Positions 34,224-44,030 of a stretch of DNA of 64,000 bases are shown piece by piece; the stretch's first letter is position 1; each line of letters opens with the position of its first letter. The position numbers and the translations under genes are program-made. This DNA is from Pseudomonas xantholysinigenes (GTDB lineage Bacteria; Pseudomonadota; Gammaproteobacteria; Pseudomonadales; Pseudomonadaceae): assembly GCF_014268885.2 (NCBI RefSeq), contig NZ_CP077095.1, forward strand, positions 5,036,001-5,100,000, read 5' to 3'. A model generated the notes under the pieces. It was given only the letters and a program-made list of their open reading frames with translations, was not told the origin of the DNA and searched no databases.

Positions 34224-35609
34224 GTGACCGTTGAAACCACCGCTTTTGCCACCCTACCGCTGTCCGCCGCCATGCTGGCCAACCTGGACGCCCTGGGCTA
34301 CGCCTCGATGACACCAATCCAGGCCCAAAGCCTGCCGGTCATCCTCAAGGGCCAGGACCTGATCGCCCAGGCCAAGACCGGTAGCGGCAAGACCGCCGCC
34401 TTTGGTATCGGCCTGCTCAACCCGATCAACCCGCGCTACTTCGGCTGCCAGGCGCTGGTGCTGTGCCCGACCCGGGAGCTGGCCGACCAGGTGGCCAAGG
34501 AGCTGCGCCGCCTGGCCCGCGCCGAGGACAACATCAAGATCCTCACCCTGTGCGGCGGCGTCTCGCTCGGCCCGCAGATCGCCTCGCTGGAGCACGGCGC
34601 GCACATCATCGTCGGCACCCCGGGGCGCATCCAGCAACACCTGGACAAAGGCACCCTGGTGCTCGACGGCCTCAACACCCTGGTCCTGGACGAAGCCGAC
34701 CGCATGCTCGACATGGGCTTCTTCGACGCTATCGCCAGCATCATCCGCAAGACCCCGTCGCGCCGCCAGACCCTGCTGTTCTCCGCCACCTACCCGGCCG
34801 GTATCGAGCAACTGGCCAAGGACTTCATGCGCCAGCCGCAGCAGGTCAAGGTCGAGGCGCTGCACAGCGACAGCCAGATCGAACAGCGCTTCATCGAGAT
34901 CGACCCGCAGCAACGTCTTGAGGCCGTGACCCGCGTGCTCGGCCACTACCGCCCGCAGTCCTGCGTGGCGTTCTGCTTCACCAAGCAGCAGTGCGAGGAC
35001 CTGGTCACCCACCTGACCGCCAAGGGCATCGTCGCCCAGGCCCTGCACGGCGATCTCGAACAGCGTGACCGCGACCAGGTGCTGACGATGTTCGCCAACC
35101 GCAGCAGCTCGGTGCTGGTGGCCACCGACGTGGCCGCCCGCGGCCTGGACATCGACGGCCTGGACCTGGTGATCAACGTCGAGCTGGCCCGTGACGCCGA
35201 GATCCACGTGCACCGCGTCGGCCGTACCGGCCGCGCCGGCGAGAAAGGCGTGGCGATCAGCCTGGTGGCCCCGGCCGAAGGCCACCGCGCCCAGGCCATC
35301 GAAGACCTGCAGAACAAGCCGCTGCGCTGGGAACAGCTGGACAACCTCAAGAGCAAGGGCGGCGAGCCACTGCTGCCGGCGATGACCACCCTGTGCATCG
35401 GCGCCGGGCGCAAGGACAAGCTGCGTCCGGGGGATATCCTTGGCGCGCTGACCGGCGACGCCGGGCTGCCGGGCAAGCAGGTGGGCAAGATCGCCATCTT
35501 CGACTTCGTGGCGTTCGTGGCCGTGGAGCGGGCGGTGGCCAAGCAGGCCATGCAGCGGCTGAACAGCGGCAAGATCAAGGGTCGCGCCCTGAAAGTCCGT
35601 ATCGTCTAA
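34224..35609 (+). CDS. dbpA: ATP-dependent RNA helicase DbpA
   Basis: 461 residues. DEAD-box motifs in order: Q motif (YASMTPIQAQSLPVI), AKTGSGKT, PTRELA, VLDEADRML, LFSATYP, ATDVAARGLDIDGLD and HRVGRTGRAG. The C-terminal RRM-like domain (GRKDKLRPGDILGALTGDAG) is the DbpA module that binds 23S rRNA hairpin 92 during large-subunit assembly. I prefer the GTG at 34224 (VTVETTAF) over the ATG at 34188, since it gives the family length. Confidence 0.94.
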   Translation: MTVETTAFATLPLSAAMLANLDALGYASMTPIQAQSLPVILKGQDLIAQAKTGSGKTAAFGIGLLNPINPRYFGCQALVLCPTRELADQVAKELRRLARAEDNIKILTLCGGVSLGPQIASLEHGAHIIVGTPGRIQQHLDKGTLVLDGLNTLVLDEADRMLDMGFFDAIASIIRKTPSRRQTLLFSATYPAGIEQLAKDFMRQPQQVKVEALHSDSQIEQRFIEIDPQQRLEAVTRVLGHYRPQSCVAFCFTKQQCEDLVTHLTAKGIVAQALHGDLEQRDRDQVLTMFANRSSSVLVATDVAARGLDIDGLDLVINVELARDAEIHVHRVGRTGRAGEKGVAISLVAPAEGHRAQAIEDLQNKPLRWEQLDNLKSKGGEPLLPAMTTLCIGAGRKDKLRPGDILGALTGDAGLPGKQVGKIAIFDFVAFVAVERAVAKQAMQRLNSGKIKGRALKVRIV

Positions 35610-35626
35610 AGGCTTGGCAAAAGATC

Positions 35627-35705
35627 CCTGTGGGAGCGGGTTCACCCGCGAATACGATGGTGCGGCCACTACCGTATTCGCGGGTAAACCCGCTCCCACA
35701 GGGGC
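35627..35705. repeat. Inverted REP pair (CGCGGGTAAACCCGCTCCCACA family)
   Basis: CCTGTGGGAGCGGG...CGCGAATACG is mirrored by CGTATTCGCGGGTAAACCCG...CCCACAGG. The arms are complementary even beyond the REP core (AATACG/CGTATT). Between dbpA and the YhiN-like gene. Confidence 0.85.
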
Positions 35706-35735
35706 CGATGCTCCATTCATAAAAGGTTTACCACC

Positions 35736-36917
35736 GTGCACTCCACCGACGTGATCATCCTCGGCGCCGGCGCCGCCGGCCTGATGTGCGCCCAGCTCAG
35801 CGCACGCCGCGGGCGCCGGGTACTGTTGCTCGACCACGCCAACAAACCGGGCAAGAAGATCCTCATGTCCGGCGGCGGGCGTTGCAACTTCACCAACATG
35901 TACACCGAGCCGGCCAACTTCCTCTCGCACAACCCGCACTTCTGCAAGTCGGCGCTGGCCCGCTACACCCAGTGGGACTTCATCGAGCTGGTGTGCAAGC
36001 ACGGCGTGCCGTACCACGAGAAGAAGCTCGGCCAGCTGTTCTGCGACAACAAGTCCAGCGACATCCTCGACATGCTCCTGGCCGAGTGCGACGAAGCCGG
36101 CGCCGAGCTGCGCATGAACACCAGCATCGAACAGATCGAGAAGACCGAGGCCGGCTACACCCTGCAGACCAGCGCCGGCCCATTTGCCTGCCAGTCGCTG
36201 GTGATCGCCACCGGCGGCCTGTCGATCCCGACCCTGGGCGCCACCGGCTTTGGCTACCAGGTCGCCCGGCAGTTCGGTCACGAACTATTGCCGACCCGCG
36301 CCGGGCTGGTGCCGTTCACCATCACCGAGCCCCAGCTCAAGGCGCTGTGCACTGAATTGTCGGGCACATCACTGGACTGCGTGGCCAGCTGCAATGGCAC
36401 GAGCTTCCGCGAGAACCTGTTGTTCACCCACCGCGGCCTGAGCGGCCCGGCAATCCTGCAGATCTCGTCATTCTGGGAAGCCGGCGACACGGTGGAGATC
36501 AACCTGCTGCCCGACCGCGATGCGCTGGAGTGGCTGCAAGGCCAGCAGGTCGAACGCCCCAACAGCGAGCTGAAGACCGTGCTGGGCGAGGTGTTCACCC
36601 GCAAGCTGGCCAACCTGCTGGCCGAGCAGTGGTTCGTTTCGAAACCACTGAAGCAGTACACCCCGGCAGAATTGACCCAGATCGCCGAGAAACTGTCGGC
36701 CTGGCAGGTGGTACCCGCAGGCACCGAGGGCTATCGCACCGCCGAGGTGACCCTGGGCGGCGTGGATACCCGCGAGGTGTCGTCCAAGACCATGGAATCG
36801 CTGAAAAGCCCCGGTCTGTACTTCATCGGCGAGGTGCTCGACGTGAGCGGGCACCTGGGCGGTTTCAACTTCCAGTGGGCCTGGGCTTCGGCCAACGCGG
36901 CGGCGCAGTTCGTGTAG
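35736..36917 (+). CDS. NAD(P)/FAD-dependent oxidoreductase, HI0933/YhiN family
   Basis: 393-residue flavoprotein. FAD-binding Rossmann motif VIILGAGAAGLMCAQLSARRG at the N-terminus, the family signature KILMSGGGRCNFTN at about 45-60, and the C-terminal GxxFxGEVLDVSGHLGGFNFQWAWASG-type segment (here YFIGEVLDVSGHLGGFNFQ). The physiological substrate of this widespread family is unknown. It stands alone between REP clusters. Confidence 0.88.
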   Translation: MHSTDVIILGAGAAGLMCAQLSARRGRRVLLLDHANKPGKKILMSGGGRCNFTNMYTEPANFLSHNPHFCKSALARYTQWDFIELVCKHGVPYHEKKLGQLFCDNKSSDILDMLLAECDEAGAELRMNTSIEQIEKTEAGYTLQTSAGPFACQSLVIATGGLSIPTLGATGFGYQVARQFGHELLPTRAGLVPFTITEPQLKALCTELSGTSLDCVASCNGTSFRENLLFTHRGLSGPAILQISSFWEAGDTVEINLLPDRDALEWLQGQQVERPNSELKTVLGEVFTRKLANLLAEQWFVSKPLKQYTPAELTQIAEKLSAWQVVPAGTEGYRTAEVTLGGVDTREVSSKTMESLKSPGLYFIGEVLDVSGHLGGFNFQWAWASANAAAQFV

Positions 36918-36980
36918 AGTAGAATCCATTCAGCAGCACGGAACGCTTCTTGCTGGTCTGTGCTTGGGGCTGTCATTTTT

Positions 36981-37084
36981 GGGGCTGCTGCGCAGCCCTT
37001 TCGCGGCACAAGGCCGCTCCTACAGAGGGACGCGATCTCCTGTAGGAGCGGCCTTGTGCCGCGAAAGGGCCGCAAAGCGGCCCC
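36981..37084. repeat. Inverted REP pair (GTAGGAGCGGCCTTG family)
   Basis: GGGGCTGCTGCGCAGCCC followed by an inverted unit ending CTCCTACAG, mirrored by CTGTAGGAGCGGCCTTGTGC and GGGCCGCAAAGCGGCCCC. Between the YhiN-like gene and the YccS gene. Confidence 0.85.
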
Positions 37085-37128
37085 AACGGCCCCGCTAGGT
37101 ATCCATTCGAACACAGCCCAGGGCCATC

Positions 37129-39312
37129 ATGTCATCGAGCTCGTTCCGCCATTCACTGCGTCGCCTGTGGGGCCAAGACAAGTTCAGCTACGCCATCCGT
37201 GTGACCATCGCCCTCACCGGCAGCATGGCCTGGTGCTGGTACCAGAACGAGATGAGCCTGCTCATCCCGCTGTTCCTCGGCATCATCGCCAGTGCCCTGG
37301 CCGAAACCGACGATGGCTGGCAGGGCCGGCTCAGCGCCCTGGCCGTGACCCTGGTGTGCTTCGCCATCGCCGCGCTGTCGGTGGAGCTGCTGTTCCCCTA
37401 CCCCTGGATCTTCGCCGCTGCCCTGGCCCTGGCGGCTTTCGGCCTGACCATGCTCGGCGCCCTGGGCGAGCGCTACGGGGCGATCGCCTCGGCCACGCTG
37501 ATTCTCTCGGTGTACACCATGATCGGTGTCGACCAGCGCGGCGGCCAGGTCAGCGACTTCTGGCACGAACCCTTGCTGCTGGTGGCCGGGGCGGCCTGGT
37601 ACGGGCTGCTGTCGGTGTTGTGGCAGGCGCTGTTTTCCAACCAGCCGGTGCAGCAGAGCCTGGCCAAGCTGTTCTTCGAGCTGGGCAGCTACCTCAAGCT
37701 TAAGGCCAGCCTGTTCGAGCCGGTACGCACCCTCGATGTCGAGGCCACGCGCCTGGAACTGGCCAAGCAGAACGGCAAGGTGGTGGCCGCGCTCAACGCT
37801 GCCAAGGAAATCATCCTGCACCGGGTCGGCAACAGCCAGCCCAACTCCAAGGTCAGCCGCTACCTCAAGCTGTACTTCCTGGCCCAGGACATCCATGAGC
37901 GGGTCAGCGCCTCGCATTACCCCTACAACGCGCTGACCGACGCCTTCTTCCACAGCGACGTGATGTTCCGCTGCCAACGCCTGCTGCGCAAACAAGGCTC
38001 GTCGTGCCAGGAGCTGGCCCGCTCGATCCGCCTGCGCCAACCGTTCGTGCTCGCCAGCGGCTACCCCGAAGCCCTGGAAGACCTCAATGCCTCGCTCGAG
38101 CACCTGCGCATCCAGAGCAACCCGGCCTGGCGCGGCCTGCTGCGCTCATTGCGGGCGCTGGCCGCCAACCTGGCCACCCTCGACCGGCTGCTCAGCGCCG
38201 CGAGCAATCCCGACAGCCTGGCCGATGCCAGCGACAGCAGCCTGCTCGACCGCTCGCCACGCAACCTCAAGGATGTGTGGAAACGCCTGCGTACCCAGCT
38301 GACACCCACCTCGCTGCTGTTCCGCCATGCCCTGCGCCTGTCGCTGGCGCTGTCGGTGGGCTACGGCATGGTGCACCTGATCCACCCGACCCAGGGCTAC
38401 TGGATCATCCTCACCACGCTGTTCGTCTGCCAGCCCAACTATGGCGCGACCCGACGCAAACTGGTGCAGCGGATCTTCGGCACCGCCATCGGCCTGACCG
38501 TGGGGTGGGCGCTGTTCGACCTGTTCCCCAACCCGCTCGTCCAGTCGCTGTTCGCGGTGGTCGCCGGAGTGGTGTTCTTCGTCAACCGCACCACCCGCTA
38601 CACCCTGGCCACGGCGGCGATCACCCTGATGGTGCTGTTCTGCTTCAATCAGATCGGCGATGGCTACGGCCTGTTCCTGCCGCGCCTGTTCGACACCCTG
38701 GTGGGCAGCCTGATCGCTATCCTCGCGGTGTTCCTGTTCCTGCCCGACTGGCAAGGGCGGCGGTTGAACAAGGTGCTGGCCAACACCCTGGCCTGCGCCA
38801 GCGAGTACCTACGCCAGATCATGCAGCAGTATGCCCATGGCAAGCGTGACGACCTGGCCTACCGCCTGGCCCGGCGCAACGCGCACAATGCCGATGCGGC
38901 GCTGTCGACCACCCTGGCCAACATGCTGATGGAGCCGGGGCATTTCCGTAAGGAAGCCGACGTCGGCTTCCGCTTCCTAGTGCTGTCGCACACCTTGCTC
39001 AGCTACCTTTCGGGGTTGGGCGCGCACCGCGACACGGCGCTGCCGGCTGAAGTCCACGAACAGCTCATCGAAGGCGCCGGCAAGACCCTGGCAACGAGCC
39101 TCGACGAGATTGCCAACGGCCTCGCGGCGCGGTTACCGGTGGCGATCCACAGCGATGCCGAGGAAGCGCTGGCCAATGCGCTGGAGCAAATGCCCGAGGA
39201 GCTGGACGAGCATCAGCGGCTGGTGCAGACGCAGTTGGCGCTGATCTGCCGGCAACTGGGGCCGCTGCGCACCTTGGCCGGGCATTTGATCAAGGAAGGC
39301 GAGCCGGCTTGA
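37129..39312 (+). CDS. yccS: YccS-type FUSC family inner-membrane transporter
   Basis: 727 residues with two blocks of hydrophobic helices (about 25-165 and 395-535), each followed by a cytoplasmic helical region, the layout of the FUSC/YccS family. Seen are the FUSC segments KFSYAIRVTIALTGSMAWCW and GYWIILTTLFVCQPNYGATR. Family members are related to aromatic-acid and fusaric-acid exporters; the YccS substrate is unknown. The symbol reflects family, not proven function. Confidence 0.85.
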   Translation: MSSSSFRHSLRRLWGQDKFSYAIRVTIALTGSMAWCWYQNEMSLLIPLFLGIIASALAETDDGWQGRLSALAVTLVCFAIAALSVELLFPYPWIFAAALALAAFGLTMLGALGERYGAIASATLILSVYTMIGVDQRGGQVSDFWHEPLLLVAGAAWYGLLSVLWQALFSNQPVQQSLAKLFFELGSYLKLKASLFEPVRTLDVEATRLELAKQNGKVVAALNAAKEIILHRVGNSQPNSKVSRYLKLYFLAQDIHERVSASHYPYNALTDAFFHSDVMFRCQRLLRKQGSSCQELARSIRLRQPFVLASGYPEALEDLNASLEHLRIQSNPAWRGLLRSLRALAANLATLDRLLSAASNPDSLADASDSSLLDRSPRNLKDVWKRLRTQLTPTSLLFRHALRLSLALSVGYGMVHLIHPTQGYWIILTTLFVCQPNYGATRRKLVQRIFGTAIGLTVGWALFDLFPNPLVQSLFAVVAGVVFFVNRTTRYTLATAAITLMVLFCFNQIGDGYGLFLPRLFDTLVGSLIAILAVFLFLPDWQGRRLNKVLANTLACASEYLRQIMQQYAHGKRDDLAYRLARRNAHNADAALSTTLANMLMEPGHFRKEADVGFRFLVLSHTLLSYLSGLGAHRDTALPAEVHEQLIEGAGKTLATSLDEIANGLAARLPVAIHSDAEEALANALEQMPEELDEHQRLVQTQLALICRQLGPLRTLAGHLIKEGEPA

Positions 39313-39326
39313 ATTCGTTGTAGGCA

Positions 39327-39418
39327 GTACCGGCCTCTTCGCGGGCAAACCCGCTCCCACAGATTGGAGCAGTGCCACAGCTCTGTGGGAGCGGGCTTGC
39401 CCGCGAAGAGGCCGGTAC
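39327..39418. repeat. Inverted REP pair (CGCGGGCAAACCCGCTCCCACA family)
   Basis: Mirror arms GTACCGGCCTCTTCGCGGGC and GCCCGCGAAGAGGCCGGTAC are complementary to the very ends. It lies between the convergent yccS and periplasmic binding protein genes. Confidence 0.88.
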
Positions 39419-39430
39419 AGGCAGCCGAAA

Positions 39431-40168
39431 TTAGAAGCCATGCTGGCGCAGCAGCCGGTCGTAGCTGCCATCGGCCTTCATCTGGGCAATCGCCTTTTCG
39501 AAGCGAGCGACGATCTTGCGGTGCTCCGGGTGCTTGAGGCTGACCAGGATGTGCAGGCTGTTCTCGCTCAGCGGCGGGTCGACGAAAGCCACTCCTTCCC
39601 GCACTGGCTGTGGCTCACGCTGCAGGTTGTAGCGCGCCACGTACTCATCCTCCACCGCCAGGTTGACCCGCCCGGCCGCCAGCATGCGCACCGCCGACGA
39701 AAAGCTGCGCACCGGCACCTTGTTCAGGCGTTCGTCGCTGTCGAACTCGGGTGAGTAGGCATAATCGCGCACCACCGCGATGGTGTAGGGATACAAGTCG
39801 GCCTGACGCTGGTAGGTGAAAGCCTCGCCCTGGCGCTTGAGCAGGCGGATGCGGTTGACCAGATAGGCACCGGAAAACTGCCCGATGCGCTTGCGCTCAT
39901 CGTTGTACCAGGCGTTGATCAGCACATCGTAGCGCCCCTCGCCCACGCCCATCAGCGCGCGGGCCCAGGGCACCTCCTCGAACTCGGTGCCATAGCCGGC
40001 GCGGTTCAGCGCGGTGGTGACGATGCTGGTGGCCAAGCCACCACCGGGCATGCCGGTGTCGGTGAACGGTGGCCAGTTGTCAGCCACCAAGCGCAACTTG
40101 CCATGGGCCAGGGCCGGCCCCGCGCACAACAGTCCCAGTAATCCAAGAACGCAAAGCAGTGGCCGCAT
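39431..40168 (-). CDS. Periplasmic solute-binding protein, family 3 (amino-acid type)
   Basis: 245 residues. The start at 40168 gives a signal peptide (MRPLLCVLGLLGLLCAGPALA) followed by KLRLVADNWPPFTD, the SBP_bac_3 opening. The end, KAIAQMKADGSYDRLLRQHGF, is the family's C-terminal helix. No permease or ATPase gene is next to it, so it is either an orphan binding protein or a sensor-like one. Ligand unknown. Confidence 0.85.
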   Translation of the reverse strand: MRPLLCVLGLLGLLCAGPALAHGKLRLVADNWPPFTDTGMPGGGLATSIVTTALNRAGYGTEFEEVPWARALMGVGEGRYDVLINAWYNDERKRIGQFSGAYLVNRIRLLKRQGEAFTYQRQADLYPYTIAVVRDYAYSPEFDSDERLNKVPVRSFSSAVRMLAAGRVNLAVEDEYVARYNLQREPQPVREGVAFVDPPLSENSLHILVSLKHPEHRKIVARFEKAIAQMKADGSYDRLLRQHGF

Positions 40169-40380
40169 GCTCAAATCCTTTCGCAGTTGGGGGCCCACGC
40201 TGATGATGGCGATCTCTACTTGCAACCACGATTGCAGATTACACAAGCCGCCTCCTGGCGACAGCGGACGATAGTGTCATTTAGCCTCTATTTTGGCCGA
40301 ACCTAGTACGGTGGCATTGGCCCTCGTCGGGCTGGGCCGGATTTGCGATGATCGCGGGTCAACCCAAGGAGTCCCTGTCC

Positions 40381-40833
40381 ATGTCCATCGAGTGGATTTG
40401 CAAGCACCATACCGACCTCACCAAGGAACAACTCTACGCCATCCTGCAACTGCGCACCGAGGTGTTCGTGGTGGAACAACGCTGCGCCTACCAGGAAGTC
40501 GACGGGCTGGACCTGTGCGGCGATACCCTGCACCTGATGGGCTGGGACGGTGAGCGGCTGGTGGCGTACCTGCGCTTGCTCGATCCGCAGGCGCATGAGG
40601 GCGAGGTAGTGATCGGACGGGTGGTGACGTCACCAGGGGCACGCGACATGAAACTGGGCCATCCGCTGTTGCTCAAGGGCCTGGAAGCCGCCGGCCATTG
40701 CTGGCCTGGCGTATCGATCTACCTGTCGGCGCAGGCGCATTTGCAAGGGTTTTACGCTCGCCATGGTTTCGAAGCGGTCGGCGAGGAATATCTTGAGGAC
40801 GATATTGCTCACATTGGGATGCGTAAGAGCTGA
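40381..40833 (+). CDS. elaA: GNAT acetyltransferase, ElaA family
   Basis: 150 residues. ElaA features: LYAILQLRTEVFVVEQRCAYQEVDGLD at the N-terminus, the acetyl-CoA region IGRVVTSPGARDMKLGHPLL and FYARHGFEAVGEEYLEDDIAH at the end. AAGGAG lies 8 bp before the chosen start. The substrate of ElaA is not established. It is divergent from the binding protein gene. Confidence 0.88.
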   Translation: MSIEWICKHHTDLTKEQLYAILQLRTEVFVVEQRCAYQEVDGLDLCGDTLHLMGWDGERLVAYLRLLDPQAHEGEVVIGRVVTSPGARDMKLGHPLLLKGLEAAGHCWPGVSIYLSAQAHLQGFYARHGFEAVGEEYLEDDIAHIGMRKS

Positions 40834-40858
40834 AGTTGCTGGGGGCGCTGCGCACGCC

Positions 40859-40937
40859 ATCGCGGGCTTGCCCACGAAGCAAGCGACGCGGTTTGGCACC
40901 GGCTGCGCCGGTGTTCGCGGCTGAAGCCGCTCCCACA
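40859..40937. repeat. Degenerate REP unit(s)
   Basis: ATCGCGGGCTTGCCCACGAAGC and GGCTGAAGCCGCTCCCACAG recall two different REP units with a palindrome GCACCGGCTGCGCCGGTGT between them. It fills the gap between elaA and the HTH gene. Confidence 0.55.
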
Positions 40938-41004
40938 GAGACCGCGCTAGCTTTGGCAGTTGAGCAAGGCAGTTGCTCCCACAGGAAACAGGTGATGACT
41001 CTTT

Positions 41005-41307
41005 TCAGGGATAACCCAGCACTTCGCGCAGCTGGCGCAGGTGCTGGATGATCCACTGCTTGTCGATCGCGCCCCAGTCCCTAATCCGGTAATGCCCGGC
41101 ATGGTTGCGCGCCCCGGGCTGCTGTTCGAATTCGCAGACGATGTCCAGGTCGGACAGCGCGGCGATGGTGTCCTGGGCCGTGCGCCGGGGCATGCCGGTG
41201 GCTTCCATCAGCGCCGGCACACTGGTGGCGGTCTGGCTGTCGATCAGCCAGGCCACGTACAGGCGGCGATAGAAACTGCTGCGGGTCTTGCTCACTTCCG
41301 TGGTCAT
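41005..41307 (-). CDS. Small winged helix-turn-helix protein
   Basis: 100 residues. The segment VPALMEATGMPRRTAQDTIAALSDLDIVCEF reads as helix-turn-helix plus wing, so it is probably a DNA-binding regulator. The rest is basic and aromatic (SSFYRRLYVAWL). It begins 14 bp after the end of the YgjP-type gene on the same strand, so the two are likely one transcript. Targets unknown. Confidence 0.65.
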   Translation of the reverse strand: MTTEVSKTRSSFYRRLYVAWLIDSQTATSVPALMEATGMPRRTAQDTIAALSDLDIVCEFEQQPGARNHAGHYRIRDWGAIDKQWIIQHLRQLREVLGYP

Positions 41308-41321
41308 GGGGTGCGTGTCCC

Positions 41322-41822
41322 TCAGGTGTTGCCCGGCAGCTCCCGATAGGTCAGGTAGACGCGCAGGTCGAATTCCAGTTGATGGTAGTCCGGCTCCATG
41401 TGCTGGCAGAGCTGGTAAAACGCCTTGTTGTGATCGCGCTCCTTCAAGTGCGCCAGTTCATGCACCACGATCATGCGCAGGAACTGCGGCGCCGCCTCCT
41501 TGAACAGCGAGGCGATGCGGATTTCCTTCTTGGCCTTGAGCTTGCCGCCCTGCACGCGCGACACCGCAGTGTTCAGGCCCAGGGCGCGATGGGTCAGGTC
41601 CAGACGGTTGTCGAACAGCACCTTGTCCAGCGGCGGCGCGCTGCGCAGGTATTCCTGCTTGAGCGCCTGGGCATAGCCGTACAGGGCCTTGTCGCTCTGC
41701 ACGCCATGGCCCTCGGGATAGCGTTGGCGCAGGTAGGCGCCCAGGCGATCGCTGGCGATCATCTGGCGCACCTGCTCCTGGAGGTGGGGCGGATAGGCTT
41801 GCAGGTAACGTAGGGCGGTCAT
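41322..41822 (-). CDS. YgjP/DUF45-type metallopeptidase
   Basis: 166 residues. The zinc motif HELAH is in IVVHELAHLKERDHNKAFYQ, followed by the third-ligand helix, typical of the YgjP/M48-like family. The start at 41822 (MTALRYLQAYPPHLQ) is chosen over 41861. No signal peptide or membrane helix is seen, so it is cytosolic. Substrate unknown. It is followed by the HTH gene. Confidence 0.85.
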   Translation of the reverse strand: MTALRYLQAYPPHLQEQVRQMIASDRLGAYLRQRYPEGHGVQSDKALYGYAQALKQEYLRSAPPLDKVLFDNRLDLTHRALGLNTAVSRVQGGKLKAKKEIRIASLFKEAAPQFLRMIVVHELAHLKERDHNKAFYQLCQHMEPDYHQLEFDLRVYLTYRELPGNT

Positions 41823-41861
41823 GGCGGACTGGTCGGCACAGGAAGACGCGAGTTTAGCCAA

Positions 41862-43979
41862 TCACGACGCCCATGGGAAAACCGCCGGGAAGTTGCCGGC
41901 ATCCGCGGCAATCATCGGGCGCGCTACCAAGAAGCCCTGCACATAGGCACAACCGTTGTCCTTGAGCCATTGGGCCTGGGCCTGGGTTTCCACGCCCTCG
42001 GCGATCACGGTGATGCCATAGGCCGCGCACAGGCCGATGACGCTGCGCGCCAGGGCGATGTCCGTCGCCGAATCCGGCAGGCGCGCCACCAGGTGACGGT
42101 CCAGCTTGAGGGTGTCGATGGGCAGGTCGCGCAGCATGCGCAGGGCGCAGTCACCGGCGCCGAAATCATCCAGCGCCACGCGGATCCCCAGGTCGCGCAG
42201 GCGGTGCACTTGTTTCACCGCGGCATCGATGTTGTACATCAACGAGGTTTCCGCCACCTCCACTTCAAGCTGGGACGGTTGCAGCTGTTGCTCGTCGATG
42301 ACCCGCGCCAGCTCGTCCACTAGCCCGGGCATGGTGAACTGCGCGCGGCTGAGGCTGATGCCCAGCACTAAATCCGGGCCAAAGCGCTCCCCCCACTGGC
42401 GACGCTGGGCGGCGCCCTTGCGATAGATCCAGCTGGCCAGCCGGTTGATCAGGCGGGCCTCTTCCAGCAATGGGATGAACAGCCCCGGCGGCACATCGCC
42501 AACACTGGGGTGCTTCCAGCGCAGCAGCGCCTCGAACCCGCGCAAGCGGCCATCGTCGAACGCGACCTGAGGCTGGTAGACCAGGCCGAAATCGTTCTGC
42601 TCAATGGCCGTGCGCACGCTGTCCTCGAGCATCAGCCGCGAACGCGCGCGTCCGTTGAGTTCCTGGTCATAGAAGCGATACTGCTGGCGCCCAGCCTGCT
42701 TGGCGGCGTACATCGCGGCATCCGCGGCGTGCAGCAGGCCTTCGACATTGGCCCCGCAATCGGGATAGGTGGCAATGCCGATGCTGACCCCCAGGTTGAC
42801 CTCCAGCCCCTCCACCTGCTGGAAACTCGACATACGCTCCAGCAGTTTTTCGGCATAGCGCCCCGCCTGCTCGGGGTAAGGCAGGCCGTCGAACAACGCG
42901 GTGAATTCATCGCCGCCCATGCGTGCCAGCAAGGCTTCGCTGCCCAGGCACTCCTTGAGCTGCTCGGCGACCCAGCGCAGCACCTTGTCGCCGGCATCGT
43001 GGCCAAGCAGGTCGTTGATGCGTTTGAAACCGTCCAGGTCCATGTACATCAGGGCCTGGGCCTTGTCCGAACGCTCCGCGCGCAGCAGCGCGCCCTCGGC
43101 GGCCTGGTAGAAGCCACGGCGGTTGAGCAGGCCGGTCAGCGGGTCGGTCACCGCCTGGTGCTCCAGCTGCTGGTGCAGGCTGCGCACCACCGACATGTCC
43201 AGCACCGTCACCACCATGGCCTTCTGTTCGGCCGGCAGCGGCGCGCAGGACAGCGCCACCGGCACCAGCTGGCCGGTGACCGTGCGCAACTGGGCATCAT
43301 GCACGCGGAAGATCTGCCGGCCGAGGTAGGCCCGATAGAAGTCCGACTCGAGCCAGAGGTTGGCGCATGGCAGCTGGATCAGGTCCAGTACGTGGGCGCC
43401 CTGCAGCTTGTCCACGGGCGCATCGAGCAGACGCGAGATAGCCGGGTTGGCAAAGCCGATGGTGCCCGCCTCGTCCAGCACCAGGATGCCTTCGGCGGCG
43501 TTTTCCAGGATCGAGGCATTGAACGCCCGCGCCGACTCCAACTCTCGCGTCAGCCGTTGCAGCATGCGCCGATTGCGCTGCTGTTCCAGCTGGGCCTGGA
43601 CCTTGGGCTTGAGAATCTGTGGGTCGAAGGGTTTGAACAGGTAGTCCACCGCGCCACTGGCATAACCCTTGAGCACTGCGGCATCGGACTGTTCGTTGGC
43701 GGTGAGGAAGATGATCGGGGTCAGCCGGGTACGCTGGCTGCCACGCATCAGCCGAGCGACTTCGAAACCGTCCATCTCGGGCATCTGCACATCGAGCAGG
43801 ACCAGGTCAACGTCGTGTTCGAGCAGGGCGCTCAGGGCTTCCATCCCCGAACTGGCGGTCACGACCTGCCAATCCTGGCGGGACAGCAGAGCCCGCATGC
43901 TGATGAGGTTTTCCGGGTAGTCGTCTACGACCAGCAGCACCGAACTGCTTTCCGGAGTGTGTGAATAAGCGCCATCCAT
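41862..43979 (-). CDS. cfcR: Response regulator with PAS, GGDEF and EAL domains (CfcR)
   Basis: 705 residues: receiver domain (1-125, phosphoacceptor Asp63 in LVLLDVQMPEMDG), PAS (about 155-262), GGDEF (about 275-440, intact GGDEF at 355-359, no RxxD inhibitory site at the usual place) and EAL (about 455-700, with GFEALLRWKHP, ALDDFGAGDCAL and VIAEGVETQAQ). Domain order and position beside fba match P. putida CfcR (PP_4959), the RpoS-dependent c-di-GMP response regulator that promotes biofilm and is activated by the CfcA kinase. Both active sites look intact here. No cognate kinase gene is nearby. Confidence 0.92.
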   Translation of the reverse strand: MDGAYSHTPESSSVLLVVDDYPENLISMRALLSRQDWQVVTASSGMEALSALLEHDVDLVLLDVQMPEMDGFEVARLMRGSQRTRLTPIIFLTANEQSDAAVLKGYASGAVDYLFKPFDPQILKPKVQAQLEQQRNRRMLQRLTRELESARAFNASILENAAEGILVLDEAGTIGFANPAISRLLDAPVDKLQGAHVLDLIQLPCANLWLESDFYRAYLGRQIFRVHDAQLRTVTGQLVPVALSCAPLPAEQKAMVVTVLDMSVVRSLHQQLEHQAVTDPLTGLLNRRGFYQAAEGALLRAERSDKAQALMYMDLDGFKRINDLLGHDAGDKVLRWVAEQLKECLGSEALLARMGGDEFTALFDGLPYPEQAGRYAEKLLERMSSFQQVEGLEVNLGVSIGIATYPDCGANVEGLLHAADAAMYAAKQAGRQQYRFYDQELNGRARSRLMLEDSVRTAIEQNDFGLVYQPQVAFDDGRLRGFEALLRWKHPSVGDVPPGLFIPLLEEARLINRLASWIYRKGAAQRRQWGERFGPDLVLGISLSRAQFTMPGLVDELARVIDEQQLQPSQLEVEVAETSLMYNIDAAVKQVHRLRDLGIRVALDDFGAGDCALRMLRDLPIDTLKLDRHLVARLPDSATDIALARSVIGLCAAYGITVIAEGVETQAQAQWLKDNGCAYVQGFLVARPMIAADAGNFPAVFPWAS

Positions 43980-44030
43980 GTTGCTTCTCTGTGTAAGTCC
44001 GACTGCGACTTGCGATTGGATCCGATTGTT

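Noticed and set aside
35627..35705. Possible CRISPR-like repeats
   Set aside because: Units occur as single inverted pairs scattered between genes, not as regularly spaced direct repeats, and no cas genes are present. They are REP elements.
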